NCBI RefSeq assembly: GCF_003952345.1
Contig: NZ_CP034433.1
Span: 2,356,001-2,420,000, forward strand
Reading direction: 5' to 3'
Source of the DNA: Iodobacter ciconiae
GTDB taxonomy: Bacteria; Pseudomonadota; Gammaproteobacteria; Burkholderiales; Chitinibacteraceae
Length of the DNA stretch: 64,000 bases
A program made the position numbers and the translations under genes. Under the pieces are notes generated by a model. The model did no database searches and was not told the DNA's origin. It worked only from the letters and a program-made list of their open reading frames with translations. Position 1 is the stretch's first letter. The number at the start of each line of letters is the position of its first letter. Shown here one piece after another: positions 39,268 to 48,557 of the stretch.

Positions 39268-40737
39268 TTATATAAATCTCTTTAAAAATTTTACTTTATT
39301 CTTTAACAAACCAATGCATGCCATATTTTTTATTAAAAAAACAAAAAGAAACATCAAACAAATATAAATAACCACAAAACTAAAACCAGCTATCAGAACT
39401 CTGATAAGCGGGCTCTGTCCACTCAAAACAAGTGTTTTGAGAAAAAATGAAAAAGCCCCGCAAAATAAAGTAACTGCCGAAACATATGAAATAAGGCGAA
39501 TATTTATTGATGTACTTATATTTAATCTCTTTTGCAATATGAAAGAAAGTGCGACAAACCTAATGGCCTCAGTAACGAATAGGGAAATAATAAGCCCCGG
39601 CAAGCCAAATAATGGATATAAAATCGAGAATGAAAGCAATAAAAAAATAAACATTGATATCTGTATTTTCATTTTTATATTAATTTCATTCAAAGAATCC
39701 ATGGTCATGCCACAAATCTGATTTAAATATATAAACCCGACCATACAACTAAACCATGTGGTAACCATGCCTGCATACTGCCAATTCTGACCTAGCAATA
39801 TATAAACAATATCACTCGAATAAATAGATATAAATAATCCGACCGGGAAAGCATAAATTCCGACCGCCAGGATACTTAATAAAAAATAATGAACAATATC
39901 AACTCCGGAATTTTTTGCTCTGGACATGATAGGAAACATAATTTTTGAATAAATATTTACCACATTCTGAACGGGTAAATGAGCGATAAGCTGACCACGG
40001 TTATATTGCCCGGCAATTGAATCACCTAATAATTTCCCAACTAATAAAGAATCAGTATTTAATGAAAAAAATTCAATAAAACCAATGAATGAATATTTTG
40101 AACCAAATAAAAGAAAATTTTTACATCGCTCAATATCTACAGCCTTAAAAACAGCATGGGGTGAGCATAAATACGATAATACTGCGCTCATCCAGATTTG
40201 TGTTGTCACTGCTGCAACTAAAGACCATACCCCCATTCCCATGTAAGCTAGTGAGAGCCCTACAGCACCATATGAAATAATGTATGATATTGCATCGATA
40301 ATTGAAATAACTTTAAATCGTGTGCCCCTGCGAAGCAAACTTTGCGCAACAACAGAAAAGCCTGTCACAATAAAATTCAATGCCAGAACTTGTAAGACTA
40401 AAGTTAATTTTGGCATTGAAAAAAATGAAGAAAACAAAGGCGCAAGCAGGATGGCCATTAAGGAAAAGAATGTTGCCACAGTTAATGAAACATAAAGTGC
40501 GGCAACAATATCTTTATCATCTATTTCTTTGCGCTGAATAATAGACGGACCAATACCAAGCTGAGCAAAGTAACTCAGAAATCGTAAACCAATATTTGCT
40601 AATGCTACTAAACCAAAAGCAGCAGGATCAATTAGCCTGGCTAAAACCGCCATAAAAATAATTTGAAAACCTGCTACGGCAACAGTCGAAGCAGTCCCCC
40701 AGCTCATTCCTGACTTTACTTTATTTAAATCGGACAT
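39268..40737 (-). CDS. Lipid-linked oligosaccharide flippase (WzxC-like, MOP superfamily)
   Basis: 489 aa with 12-14 membrane helices. SGMSWGTASTVAVAGFQIIF and ARLIDPAAFGLVALANIGLR are characteristic of the WzxC/RfbX branch, and GIGPSIIQRKEIDDKDIV follows. It moves the undecaprenyl-linked repeat unit to the periplasm. Co-directional with and 20 bp after fcl. Confidence 0.9.
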   Translation of the reverse strand: MSDLNKVKSGMSWGTASTVAVAGFQIIFMAVLARLIDPAAFGLVALANIGLRFLSYFAQLGIGPSIIQRKEIDDKDIVAALYVSLTVATFFSLMAILLAPLFSSFFSMPKLTLVLQVLALNFIVTGFSVVAQSLLRRGTRFKVISIIDAISYIISYGAVGLSLAYMGMGVWSLVAAVTTQIWMSAVLSYLCSPHAVFKAVDIERCKNFLLFGSKYSFIGFIEFFSLNTDSLLVGKLLGDSIAGQYNRGQLIAHLPVQNVVNIYSKIMFPIMSRAKNSGVDIVHYFLLSILAVGIYAFPVGLFISIYSSDIVYILLGQNWQYAGMVTTWFSCMVGFIYLNQICGMTMDSLNEINIKMKIQISMFIFLLLSFSILYPLFGLPGLIISLFVTEAIRFVALSFILQKRLNISTSINIRLISYVSAVTLFCGAFSFFLKTLVLSGQSPLIRVLIAGFSFVVIYICLMFLFVFLIKNMACIGLLKNKVKFLKRFI

Positions 40738-40756
40738 TTATTGCGCCTTTAAAATG

Positions 40757-41728
40757 CTAAATGCCTGATCTTTTAATAAACTCTTGGTAAGCAATACCCA
40801 AACCACGACTGAATTTCATTTTATCTTTCCAGCCCATTTGATTTAATTTAGTTACATCCTGCAATTTACGCATTGTGCCATCTGGCTTGCTGGCATCAAA
40901 AACCAGCTCGCCTTTAAATCCCACCACTTCACAAATAGTGCTCGCTAATTCACGAATCGTCATATCTTCACCCGTACCAATATTAATCAATGGCGGGTGC
41001 TGATCATTTAACTGCTGTTTATATTCTGTATCCGGCAAATTCAGTAAATAAACGCAGGCTTCGGCCATATCTTCGCAATAAAGAAACTCGCGGCGCGGTA
41101 TGCCACTGCCCCACACCATCATTTCTTTTGCACCGCTTTCTTTGGCTTCGTGCGCTTTACGAATTAAGGCCGGAATCACATGACTGTTTTCCGGATGATA
41201 ATTATCCCCCGGGCCATAAAGATTAGTTGGCATCACCGCCAGATACTGGGTGCCATATTGACGGTTATAGCTCCAGCACATTTCAATACCGGCAATTTTG
41301 GCCAGGGCATAAGGCTGATTAGTCTGCTCTAATGGACCGGTTAAAAGGTATTCTTCTTTGATCGGCTGCAGACAATCCTTAGGATAAATGCAACTGGAAC
41401 CTAAAAACATCAAACGATTAACACCATGCTGGTAAGCCGCATGAATCACATTATTTTGAATCATTAAATTCTGATAAATAAAATCACCACGGTAAACATT
41501 ATTTGCATGAATACCCCCTACCTTTGCTGCTGCTAAAAATACAAAGTCAGGTTTTTCTGCCGCAAAGAATGCATCAACTGCGGCCTGATTAGTCAGGTCT
41601 AATTCTGCATGAGTGCGGGTAACTATATTTTTCAGACCCTGTTTATTTAATTCACGCACAATGGCAGCGCCAACCATGCCACGATGACCGGCAATATAGA
41701 TTTTATGTTCAGGCAGGATATAGGACAT
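40757..41728 (-). CDS. fcl: GDP-L-fucose synthase
   Basis: 323 aa short-chain dehydrogenase/reductase (WcaG): [19 protein letters not shown], catalytic SCIYPKD and [12 protein letters not shown] (YxxxK), [40 protein letters not shown] and [15 protein letters not shown]. An epimerase-reductase converting GDP-4-keto-6-deoxymannose to GDP-L-fucose with NADPH. Pairs with gmd immediately upstream. Confidence 0.96.
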   Translation of the reverse strand: MSYILPEHKIYIAGHRGMVGAAIVRELNKQGLKNIVTRTHAELDLTNQAAVDAFFAAEKPDFVFLAAAKVGGIHANNVYRGDFIYQNLMIQNNVIHAAYQHGVNRLMFLGSSCIYPKDCLQPIKEEYLLTGPLEQTNQPYALAKIAGIEMCWSYNRQYGTQYLAVMPTNLYGPGDNYHPENSHVIPALIRKAHEAKESGAKEMMVWGSGIPRREFLYCEDMAEACVYLLNLPDTEYKQQLNDQHPPLINIGTGEDMTIRELASTICEVVGFKGELVFDASKPDGTMRKLQDVTKLNQMGWKDKMKFSRGLGIAYQEFIKRSGI

Positions 41729-41784
41729 TTTATTTATTCAATTTAATAGAGAGAAAAACCGGGCACACCGTGCCCGGATTGATC

Positions 41785-42912
41785 TTATTGCTCGGTTGAA
41801 ACGGCTATTGAATAACCATGCGTTTTAAGCAGAGCATGCTGGCATGCCTGAATTAAATCATGATCAACCATTTCTTTTACCAACTCTGGCAGTGTAGTTT
41901 CCGGAGTCCAGCCTAATTTTTCTTTAGCCTTGGAAGGATCGCCTAATAGTGTTTCAACTTCTGCAGGGCGGAAATATCGCGGGTCAACTTGCATAATAAT
42001 ATCGCCAGCTTTTAATGCCGGTGCTTTATTACCCTCAACTTTAACAACAATTGCTTTTTCATCCACGCCCTGGCCTTCAAATGAAAGAGTAATTCCCAAC
42101 TCCTCGGCCGCCATGCGAATAAAATCACGCACGCTATATTGCACACCCGTCGCAATCACAAAATCATCCGGCGTTTCTTGCTGCAACATCATCCATTGCA
42201 TTTTTACGTAATCACGGGCATGGCCCCAATCACGCAAGGAATCAATATTGCCCATAAACAGGCATTTCTCTAAGCCTTGAGCAATATTAACCAGGCCACG
42301 GGTTATTTTGCGTGTTACAAATGTTTCTCCACGACGCGGGCTTTCGTGATTAAACAAAATACCATTACACGCATACATCCCGTAAGCTTCCCGGTAATTA
42401 ACCACAATCCAATAAGCATACATTTTTGCTACGGCATAGGGGCTGCGCGGATGAAATGGCGTGGTTTCCTTTTGCGGTATTTCCTGCACCAAACCATATA
42501 GCTCGGAAGTTGAAGCCTGGTAAAAACGCGTTTTCTTTTCCAGCCCCAAAAAACGAATGGCTTCTAGCAGACGCAATGTACCCATAGCATCCACATCAGC
42601 CGTATATTCAGGTGATTCAAAGCTCACAGCCACATGAGATTGAGCGGCAAGGTTATAAACCTCGTCCGGCTGCACTTCTTTTAAAATGCGCGTTAAATTG
42701 GACGAGTCGGTTAAATCACCGTAATGCAATTTAAAATTATTATTCCCATGATGCGGATCCTGGTAAATATGATCAACGCGCTGGGTATTAAAGGAAGATG
42801 CACGGCGTTTAATACCGTGGACTTCGTAACCCTTTTCTAAAAGGAGCTCAGCTAAATATGAACCATCCTGGCCGGTGATACCGGTAATCAGTGCAACTTT
42901 TTTTTGTGACAT
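41785..42912 (-). CDS. gmd: GDP-mannose 4,6-dehydratase
   Basis: 375 aa SDR enzyme: [75 protein letters not shown] and [19 protein letters not shown]. First step from GDP-mannose to GDP-L-fucose. The C-terminal region has an [11 protein letters not shown] substrate loop. Standard family length. Confidence 0.97.
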   Translation of the reverse strand: MSQKKVALITGITGQDGSYLAELLLEKGYEVHGIKRRASSFNTQRVDHIYQDPHHGNNNFKLHYGDLTDSSNLTRILKEVQPDEVYNLAAQSHVAVSFESPEYTADVDAMGTLRLLEAIRFLGLEKKTRFYQASTSELYGLVQEIPQKETTPFHPRSPYAVAKMYAYWIVVNYREAYGMYACNGILFNHESPRRGETFVTRKITRGLVNIAQGLEKCLFMGNIDSLRDWGHARDYVKMQWMMLQQETPDDFVIATGVQYSVRDFIRMAAEELGITLSFEGQGVDEKAIVVKVEGNKAPALKAGDIIMQVDPRYFRPAEVETLLGDPSKAKEKLGWTPETTLPELVKEMVDHDLIQACQHALLKTHGYSIAVSTEQ

Positions 42913-42936
42913 GATAAAAACCCTAGTAAATATATT

Positions 42937-43608
42937 TCAATTAAAACCAAAATTTTTTCTATTTTTTTCAGAGATTGCTGTGCCCAAACTCTTTAAGAAA
43001 TTTTCCTGCTTTTTATAAGCTTCATCAATATTTTCATCAATACTTGAAACGCGAATTAACATCCCATCTGGAATATAGCCTTTTACTCCATAGGATAATT
43101 GATTAAGCTTAAAACTTGTCGTGTTATTTACAGCTTTTAAACCAACAGTCAACCAATAGGTAATTGGCTCTACCCTTTGATTTTGTTTAGCAATTAAATG
43201 ACGGACGGGAATATCTCCAAATGGAGAACTAAATATTGCCGTCTTATTTTGCGAAATATTAAACCCCTGAGCTGGATAACAAACCTCAGGGCGGTGTACC
43301 TGTCTGCCTCCGTTATCCCGCTGATCCGGGCCATAGGCAATGGATAGCATCATCCGTTCCCCCTTACTATTTATATAGGTGCGCATTAATAAATTGGAAT
43401 ACAACTTGCTTAAAGCAGCTTCAATATCCGGGGCCTTTACCAAACTAACCGTGGTTTCTTCTTTTTTCCAGCCATCAAAGCTAAGCGGAACCATTTTTTC
43501 CAAATCAATATGATGAATATCAGCCATAACAATTCTGGGCGTAGCAATATAAGTAAGCAGCCCTGTTAATCCCATCAGTAAAAAAAGGATTACTCTTTTA
43601 GTTATCAT
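42937..43608 (-). CDS. epsI: EpsI family protein, exosortase-associated
   Basis: 223 aa, N-terminal membrane anchor (ITKRVILFLLMGLTGLLTYI) then the DUF3485/EpsI domain: FDGWKKEETTVSL, HRPEVCYPAQGFNISQNK (cysteine and histidine typical of EpsI), TYWLTVGLKAV. EpsI accompanies exosortase genes or is fused to them; role in polymer export or modification is not settled. Its start overlaps xrtB by 4 bp. Confidence 0.88.
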   Translation of the reverse strand: MITKRVILFLLMGLTGLLTYIATPRIVMADIHHIDLEKMVPLSFDGWKKEETTVSLVKAPDIEAALSKLYSNLLMRTYINSKGERMMLSIAYGPDQRDNGGRQVHRPEVCYPAQGFNISQNKTAIFSSPFGDIPVRHLIAKQNQRVEPITYWLTVGLKAVNNTTSFKLNQLSYGVKGYIPDGMLIRVSSIDENIDEAYKKQENFLKSLGTAISEKNRKNFGFN

Positions 43609-44483
43609 TGTTTTTCGGCCTTTTTAACAAATACAAGCCCCAATAAAAGATCAGTTATAAAAAAAGCAAACAGCGCGACCGCAAAGACCACCATCCCTGC
43701 AAAACTATGAATAAATCCCTGCCCTGCCGCATCGCCAAAATGGTAGGTTACTAAAATTAAAATCATCACACGTATCACATTGGCGATAAATGCAATGGGA
43801 ATAACACATAAAAAAAGCAGAACACCGCGCCAGCTAAAACCATAGCCACCGATATGAATATATAAGAGCCCCAGGGCAAATAAACTGAATAACGAATTCA
43901 TACCCGAGCACGCATCAGCAACCAGTAGCTGATATTGCCCAACAACCAGCATAACCCCGGAGCGGGCCACCGGATAATTAGCAGCGTAGAGTAAAACTTC
44001 AGCCCAGTGTGAAACCTGGTTTTTTAAGCCGCTGGTTAGGCTGTCAACCACCACACCAGGCAATGGGATTAAAAAAACAATAAATGAAATCGCAAAAAAG
44101 TATTTTTTTAACGCTGCACTACCGGAAAGAACAAGAGTGAGACCTGACAATAGAGGAATAAAAGCCCCTACTTCAAATAGCCAGATTTCTTGGGATCGGC
44201 CAAAAATATAAAATAGGACCCCTAAAAAAAACAGACTATACCCAGAAAAATTATTTTTTCTAACTTCAGCAGGAGGGCTTTCTGTATTCGCTTTATAAAA
44301 AAGCCACAGAATAATTGCTAAAATAAATGGCCCATGCCCCTGCTCCGGGGTTTCCCAGAGATTCTGGCTTAAATCAAAAATGGTAGGGACGCATAGAATT
44401 AAAACACCGATCATCACTAAATAATTCAAGCGAAACCATGACACAACTGATAGCGGTATATAGCGAGAAGCAAGTGAATTCAT
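43605..44483 (-). CDS. xrtB: Exosortase B-type transpeptidase
   Basis: 292 aa, eight or so membrane helices. The exosortase catalytic triad is visible: Cys192 in VADACSGMNSLFSLFALG, Arg238 in ANVIRVMILILV and His259 in GFIHSFAG. Exosortases process PEP-CTERM tails at the inner membrane; XrtB members are found in eps gene clusters of Betaproteobacteria (EpsH in the methanolan locus). No PEP-CTERM substrate is encoded in the window. Confidence 0.92.
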   Translation of the reverse strand: MNSLASRYIPLSVVSWFRLNYLVMIGVLILCVPTIFDLSQNLWETPEQGHGPFILAIILWLFYKANTESPPAEVRKNNFSGYSLFFLGVLFYIFGRSQEIWLFEVGAFIPLLSGLTLVLSGSAALKKYFFAISFIVFLIPLPGVVVDSLTSGLKNQVSHWAEVLLYAANYPVARSGVMLVVGQYQLLVADACSGMNSLFSLFALGLLYIHIGGYGFSWRGVLLFLCVIPIAFIANVIRVMILILVTYHFGDAAGQGFIHSFAGMVVFAVALFAFFITDLLLGLVFVKKAEKQ

Positions 44484-44486
44484 TAT

Positions 44487-45338
44487 TTATGATCCTAATA
44501 AAACACAGCCTAATACTTCAGCACCAGCCATTTCACATTGATCACGCAACTGAGCTAAATCTTTGAGTGATGTTTTATGGCGTACAGCTACCAAAATTAC
44601 GCCTTTTGTTCTTGCCGCCAGCAATTGCACATCTGCGGCCTTCGCACTGGATGGTGCATCATATAAAATCACATCATAAACAGATTCTAATTCTGCGGTA
44701 AATTCACCCATATCTCCTTTAGATAACAGCTCCTGAGGATTAGGTGCCTTCGTGCCGGCAGTTAATATACTTAAATCCAATAATCCATCTACGTGCTGAA
44801 TTGCAGCCTGAACAGGCACCCGGCCAGCTAATACTTCACTTAAACCCTGCCTGTTTTGCAAACCAAATAAATTATGCTGATGAGGCTGGCGCAAATTTGC
44901 ATCAACAAGTAATGTTTTTTCTCCCAATTGCGAAAAAACAATCGCCAGATTTGCAATTAATTCACCAGCCACTTCATCGCATGATGCAATTAATACACTT
45001 TTATTGCCAAGACCGATCCAGCGCAATAAAATCTGACTGCGCAGGCAACGTACCTCTTCAACAATCTTATCGAAGGGATCATATGCAGCAACTAAACTGC
45101 TGCTAAGTTTTGATTGCCCTTTTTGTAAATATGGATAAGAAAACTGTAACGCCAATACCTGCTGAATATCAGCTTCACTAATATATCCAAGGCGAATAGC
45201 CGCCTCACCAAAACGTATCCCTTCTTCTTTTTGCAAAAGAAGTACTTTTTCAGCCTGTGCACTATCTAACTTACCATTATCCAGTAATAATTTTCCGATA
45301 TTACTGCTTGAATCTGCTTTCTCAATTACTGCAGTCAT
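44487..45338 (-). CDS. epsG: EpsG-type BY-kinase-like protein with degenerate Walker A
   Basis: 283 aa. An N-terminal ~70-residue region resembling a type II secretion GspE-N/MshEN motif (KLLLDNGKLDSAQAEKVLLL) precedes a MinD/BY-kinase domain. Walker A' is kept (TLLVDANLRQP, 142-152), as are the NPQELLS helix and VILYDAPSS (Walker B). The P-loop position reads ASCDEVAGELIANLA (118-132), without the G-K-S/T of ATP-binding forms. It pairs with EpsF to set chain length; as drawn it is unlikely to bind ATP normally. 3 bp separate it from xrtB. Confidence 0.88.
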   Translation of the reverse strand: MTAVIEKADSSSNIGKLLLDNGKLDSAQAEKVLLLQKEEGIRFGEAAIRLGYISEADIQQVLALQFSYPYLQKGQSKLSSSLVAAYDPFDKIVEEVRCLRSQILLRWIGLGNKSVLIASCDEVAGELIANLAIVFSQLGEKTLLVDANLRQPHQHNLFGLQNRQGLSEVLAGRVPVQAAIQHVDGLLDLSILTAGTKAPNPQELLSKGDMGEFTAELESVYDVILYDAPSSAKAADVQLLAARTKGVILVAVRHKTSLKDLAQLRDQCEMAGAEVLGCVLLGS

Positions 45339-46735
45339 TATGCGAGATCTCCTGCAGCGGCTCTTCTTTTACCCTGATATTGATTTCCAAATAATTTTTT
45401 TGCATCTTCTTTACCCAGTTCGGCCAATACGTGCAAGCCTAGATAATTTTCAATATCAACCTTGGTACGTACGCGTCTATTTAAAAATTCAAGCATTAAA
45501 ATAGATGTAACAGCAAGTAATAAGCCCACAAAAACAGCTAAAAGCATATTTAATGATGTTCTGGGTTTTGAATGACTGAGCGGAGCAGTGGCCGATTTTA
45601 AAATTGTAATATTGCTTTGATCGGCACGGCTTTCTAACATGGTCTGGCTAAAGCGTTGCAACGCCTGATCATAACTGCGCTGTGCATTATCGACATTACG
45701 CTGCAAAACATCGATATTGGCACGGCCCGATTTCAACTCCAATACCCGCTCTTTTTGCGCCTTCATTGCCTGATTTAATGCCGCTTGCCGTGATTGAGAA
45801 TTTCCTGCAACCCCGCTTAAACCACCTGAATATTGAAGCATCAGCGTATTGAGCTGACTCTGTGTAGCGCTCACTTCTGCTAAAGCCTGGCGATAATGAG
45901 GATGATTAGGACCATTTTTTACGGCAAGCTCTTTTAATTTTGCCTCTTGTGCTGACAACTGACCTTTTAATTGCAAAATCAATGGATTATTCAACACATC
46001 CGGTGCCGTTTGCCCCCCTCGGGCGCGTGATTGAGCATCAAAAGTCTGAGCCTGAGCCCCCACCAATTGGCTCGATAATTCATTCAGACGCTGCATTTCA
46101 ATATCCAGACGCTCGTCTGTGGCCACAATGCCTTTTTCCTGCTGATATTCTGATAATTTCCGTTGTGTTTTTTCCAGATTTGCCTGTAATGTTTTTAACT
46201 GCTCCTGGAAGAAAATATTATTCTGCTGAGCAGAAGCCATTTTGATATCAACAGTAGTCCGTATATATGCCTGAGTAAAAGCATTAGCCAAAGAGGCAGA
46301 AAATTGGGGATCAGTCGCCGTATAGGATAAATTAATCACATTACTTTCCCGGCTGGGCTTAACTTCTAAGCCCTTAAGCAAAGATTCTGCAAACCAGTTA
46401 CGAATATCACCTTTTCCTTTTGTGGCCTCCAGAAACTGAGCCTGTGCTTCCGGTAATTTAACCAGCCCCAATGCATCTACAACCTTTAATGCGGCATTCT
46501 GGCTGGCAATCATCTCAACCTGTGTTGCCATAAAACTGGAAGCCAGAAAACCGGCAACCTGCTGCCCTGTTACCGGATCAGTTGCTTTAACATCAATTGC
46601 CAGCGCAGCAGTAGAGGTGTATTGCTTTGGTAATAAAAAACTAATGACTAAAGTTGCCAGAATAATAGCGCTGAATATGCTTATACCTATTTTCTTCCTA
46701 GCACGTAAAATATTTATAAATTGTTCAAGTGTCAT
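45338..46735 (-). CDS. epsF: Chain-length determinant protein EpsF (Wzz family)
   Basis: 465 aa, polysaccharide co-polymerase. N-terminal TM (IGISIFSAIILATLVISFLL), a large periplasmic coiled coil (about 170-390; AKLKELAVKNGPNHPHYRQ, SRQAALNQAMKAQKERVLEL), then a GNVR-like end and a C-terminal TM (LNMLLAVFVGLLLAVTSILM). The kinase domain is a separate gene (epsG), as in Gram-positive and betaproteobacterial eps loci. One-base overlap with epsG. Confidence 0.93.
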   Translation of the reverse strand: MTLEQFINILRARKKIGISIFSAIILATLVISFLLPKQYTSTAALAIDVKATDPVTGQQVAGFLASSFMATQVEMIASQNAALKVVDALGLVKLPEAQAQFLEATKGKGDIRNWFAESLLKGLEVKPSRESNVINLSYTATDPQFSASLANAFTQAYIRTTVDIKMASAQQNNIFFQEQLKTLQANLEKTQRKLSEYQQEKGIVATDERLDIEMQRLNELSSQLVGAQAQTFDAQSRARGGQTAPDVLNNPLILQLKGQLSAQEAKLKELAVKNGPNHPHYRQALAEVSATQSQLNTLMLQYSGGLSGVAGNSQSRQAALNQAMKAQKERVLELKSGRANIDVLQRNVDNAQRSYDQALQRFSQTMLESRADQSNITILKSATAPLSHSKPRTSLNMLLAVFVGLLLAVTSILMLEFLNRRVRTKVDIENYLGLHVLAELGKEDAKKLFGNQYQGKRRAAAGDLA

Positions 46736-46844
46736 ATTAAATTGTGCTCTTTAATAAAAGATACATATAGTGCTAAACACACGCAAATCCATTGCACGGT
46801 CACAACCTATGCATGGCAATTCAGAAAAGCTAAAAACCAGGCAA

Positions 46845-47630
46845 CTAAAAAAGACTTTCCTGAACAAAAATAGTATCGTTTTCTAATAAAAAATCAGTCA
46901 GCTTTGCTTCTATTGTTGTAATTACCCCGTATTGATCCGCCCGATGAATTTCTATACTGCGCTGCGATGCCCGGGGATTAAAACCTCCGGCCAGAGCCAG
47001 GCCTTGCATAACGGTCATTTTAGGCTCCATACGAAATACGCCCGGGCGATTTACTTCCCCGTAAATATAAAATTGCTGAGCACGCGGCACATAAACCACA
47101 TCACCACTTGCTATTGCCATATTTCGCTGGCTTTCGTTTAATGATTTCATTGACTGGCTCAGGCTATATTCGATCCTTTCCGGGCCACGCAAGATGATAA
47201 TTGCATCACCAGCACTCGAATTTAACCCACCGGCAATCGCAATTAAATCAATCAGCCCGGTTGCCCCTTCCAGAGCATAACGCCCTGCCCGATTCACCTC
47301 GCCAATCACCGCAATACGCTGGCTGCGGTATTGAGAAATCATCACACTTACATTGGGATTGTTAACAAACCCCCCTTTTTTCAAATTACCCGCAATAAGC
47401 GCTTCTGCTTCCGTATATTGCAAACCTAAAAGCTTGATTTCACCTAATAAAGGAAATGCAACGGCACCTTTATCATTAAGCTGCAATTCGGTGCTTAAAT
47501 CCGGATGGTCATAGATACTTATTTTTACAATATCACCCGGGCCTAGACGATACTCTGTATTAGGCGCTGCAATTACAAAGCAACTTATGAATAATGCCCA
47601 AACAAAAATTACTAGCCGGGTCATTTTCAT
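46845..47630 (-). CDS. epsE: Polysaccharide export outer-membrane protein EpsE (Wza/SLBB family)
   Basis: 261 aa with signal peptide (MTRLVIFVWALFISCFVIA). YRLGPGDIVKISIYDHPDLS is the Poly_export motif, followed by two SLBB domains (IAVIGEVNRAGRYAL, QFYIYGEVNRPGVFRMEP). Forms the outer-membrane channel. No lipobox cysteine after the signal peptide, unlike Wza of E. coli. The ATG overlaps the epsD stop (TAATG). Confidence 0.93.
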   Translation of the reverse strand: MKMTRLVIFVWALFISCFVIAAPNTEYRLGPGDIVKISIYDHPDLSTELQLNDKGAVAFPLLGEIKLLGLQYTEAEALIAGNLKKGGFVNNPNVSVMISQYRSQRIAVIGEVNRAGRYALEGATGLIDLIAIAGGLNSSAGDAIIILRGPERIEYSLSQSMKSLNESQRNMAIASGDVVYVPRAQQFYIYGEVNRPGVFRMEPKMTVMQGLALAGGFNPRASQRSIEIHRADQYGVITTIEAKLTDFLLENDTIFVQESLF

Positions 47631-48523
47631 TATTTTAATCCTTTCAACCCTGCTTTAATTCCATCATCCGTCGTTGCCACAGGACTACTTGCATCCGGAG
47701 CCTGTTCTACAAATTTTTGTGTATATGTTACTTTGGCAGCATCACGTAATGATTTCATTTTAAGCTTGGCCTCAACCTGCACTTTATCATTTTGTAAATA
47801 ACGCTGAATTAAAGGCGATGCATTCTCTTTAGCAACCGGAGCTAAAACACTGTCTTTTAATAAGAGTAAAACTACTTTATCCCCTTCAGGCATTGTAATA
47901 ATATCGCCTGATTTCATAGCAGAAAATTTTGGCAGTAAAGCCAAAGGCAATTGTTCTGCGGTCCGCTTTACTTCATTTTCGCTGAATTTAATCTGCTCAG
48001 CTGTAAAAATGCCTTTAATCTGCTGCACGCTACCTGCACTATCCAGCTGTTTGGTCAAACCCTCGTTATAAGATTTTTTATCGATACTAAATACAGCAAA
48101 TTCATAATTTTTACGTTCGGAAAATAAAGCCGGATTTTCATTATAAAATTTATCAATATCAGCCGGCTTTAAGGCTTCCGGTTTACCCAACACCCGCTCT
48201 GCCGCAGCCTGTGCCAGAATCTGACGTTTTGCTGATTCAATAGATTGCAAAACATTAGGCTCTCTGTCTAATTTAAGCTCGGCGGCTTTTTGTACTAATA
48301 ATTCCTGATCAATTAATTGATCAAGCATTTGCTGCTTCATCGCTGGTGTTGCAGCCTGCACACGCCCCAGCAGCGTATTTAACTGATGCACAGTGATTTC
48401 TGTTTTATTTACTGTTGCCAAAACCTGACTTGGAGATTTTTTTTCTTCTTTATTACCACACCCTGCCAGTAATGCCACAGCTGCAACCATTAAAACCAGT
48501 GGCTTCATTTTTGTTTTAAACAC
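47630..48523 (-). CDS. epsD: EpsD family peptidyl-prolyl cis-trans isomerase lipoprotein
   Basis: 297 aa lipoprotein: signal peptide with lipobox LLAGCGNK, then SurA/PpiC-like helices (VHQLNTLLGRV, QQMLDQLIDQELLVQKAAEL, LKPADIDKFYNENPALFSER) and a parvulin-like PPIase region ending in SGDIITMPEGDKVVLLLLKD. Likely a folding factor for outer-membrane export components. Conserved in exosortase-type eps clusters. Confidence 0.88.
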   Translation of the reverse strand: MFKTKMKPLVLMVAAVALLAGCGNKEEKKSPSQVLATVNKTEITVHQLNTLLGRVQAATPAMKQQMLDQLIDQELLVQKAAELKLDREPNVLQSIESAKRQILAQAAAERVLGKPEALKPADIDKFYNENPALFSERKNYEFAVFSIDKKSYNEGLTKQLDSAGSVQQIKGIFTAEQIKFSENEVKRTAEQLPLALLPKFSAMKSGDIITMPEGDKVVLLLLKDSVLAPVAKENASPLIQRYLQNDKVQVEAKLKMKSLRDAAKVTYTQKFVEQAPDASSPVATTDDGIKAGLKGLK

Positions 48524-48557
48524 GATGAATTCCCTATTATTTATTTTAAGTTAAGTT

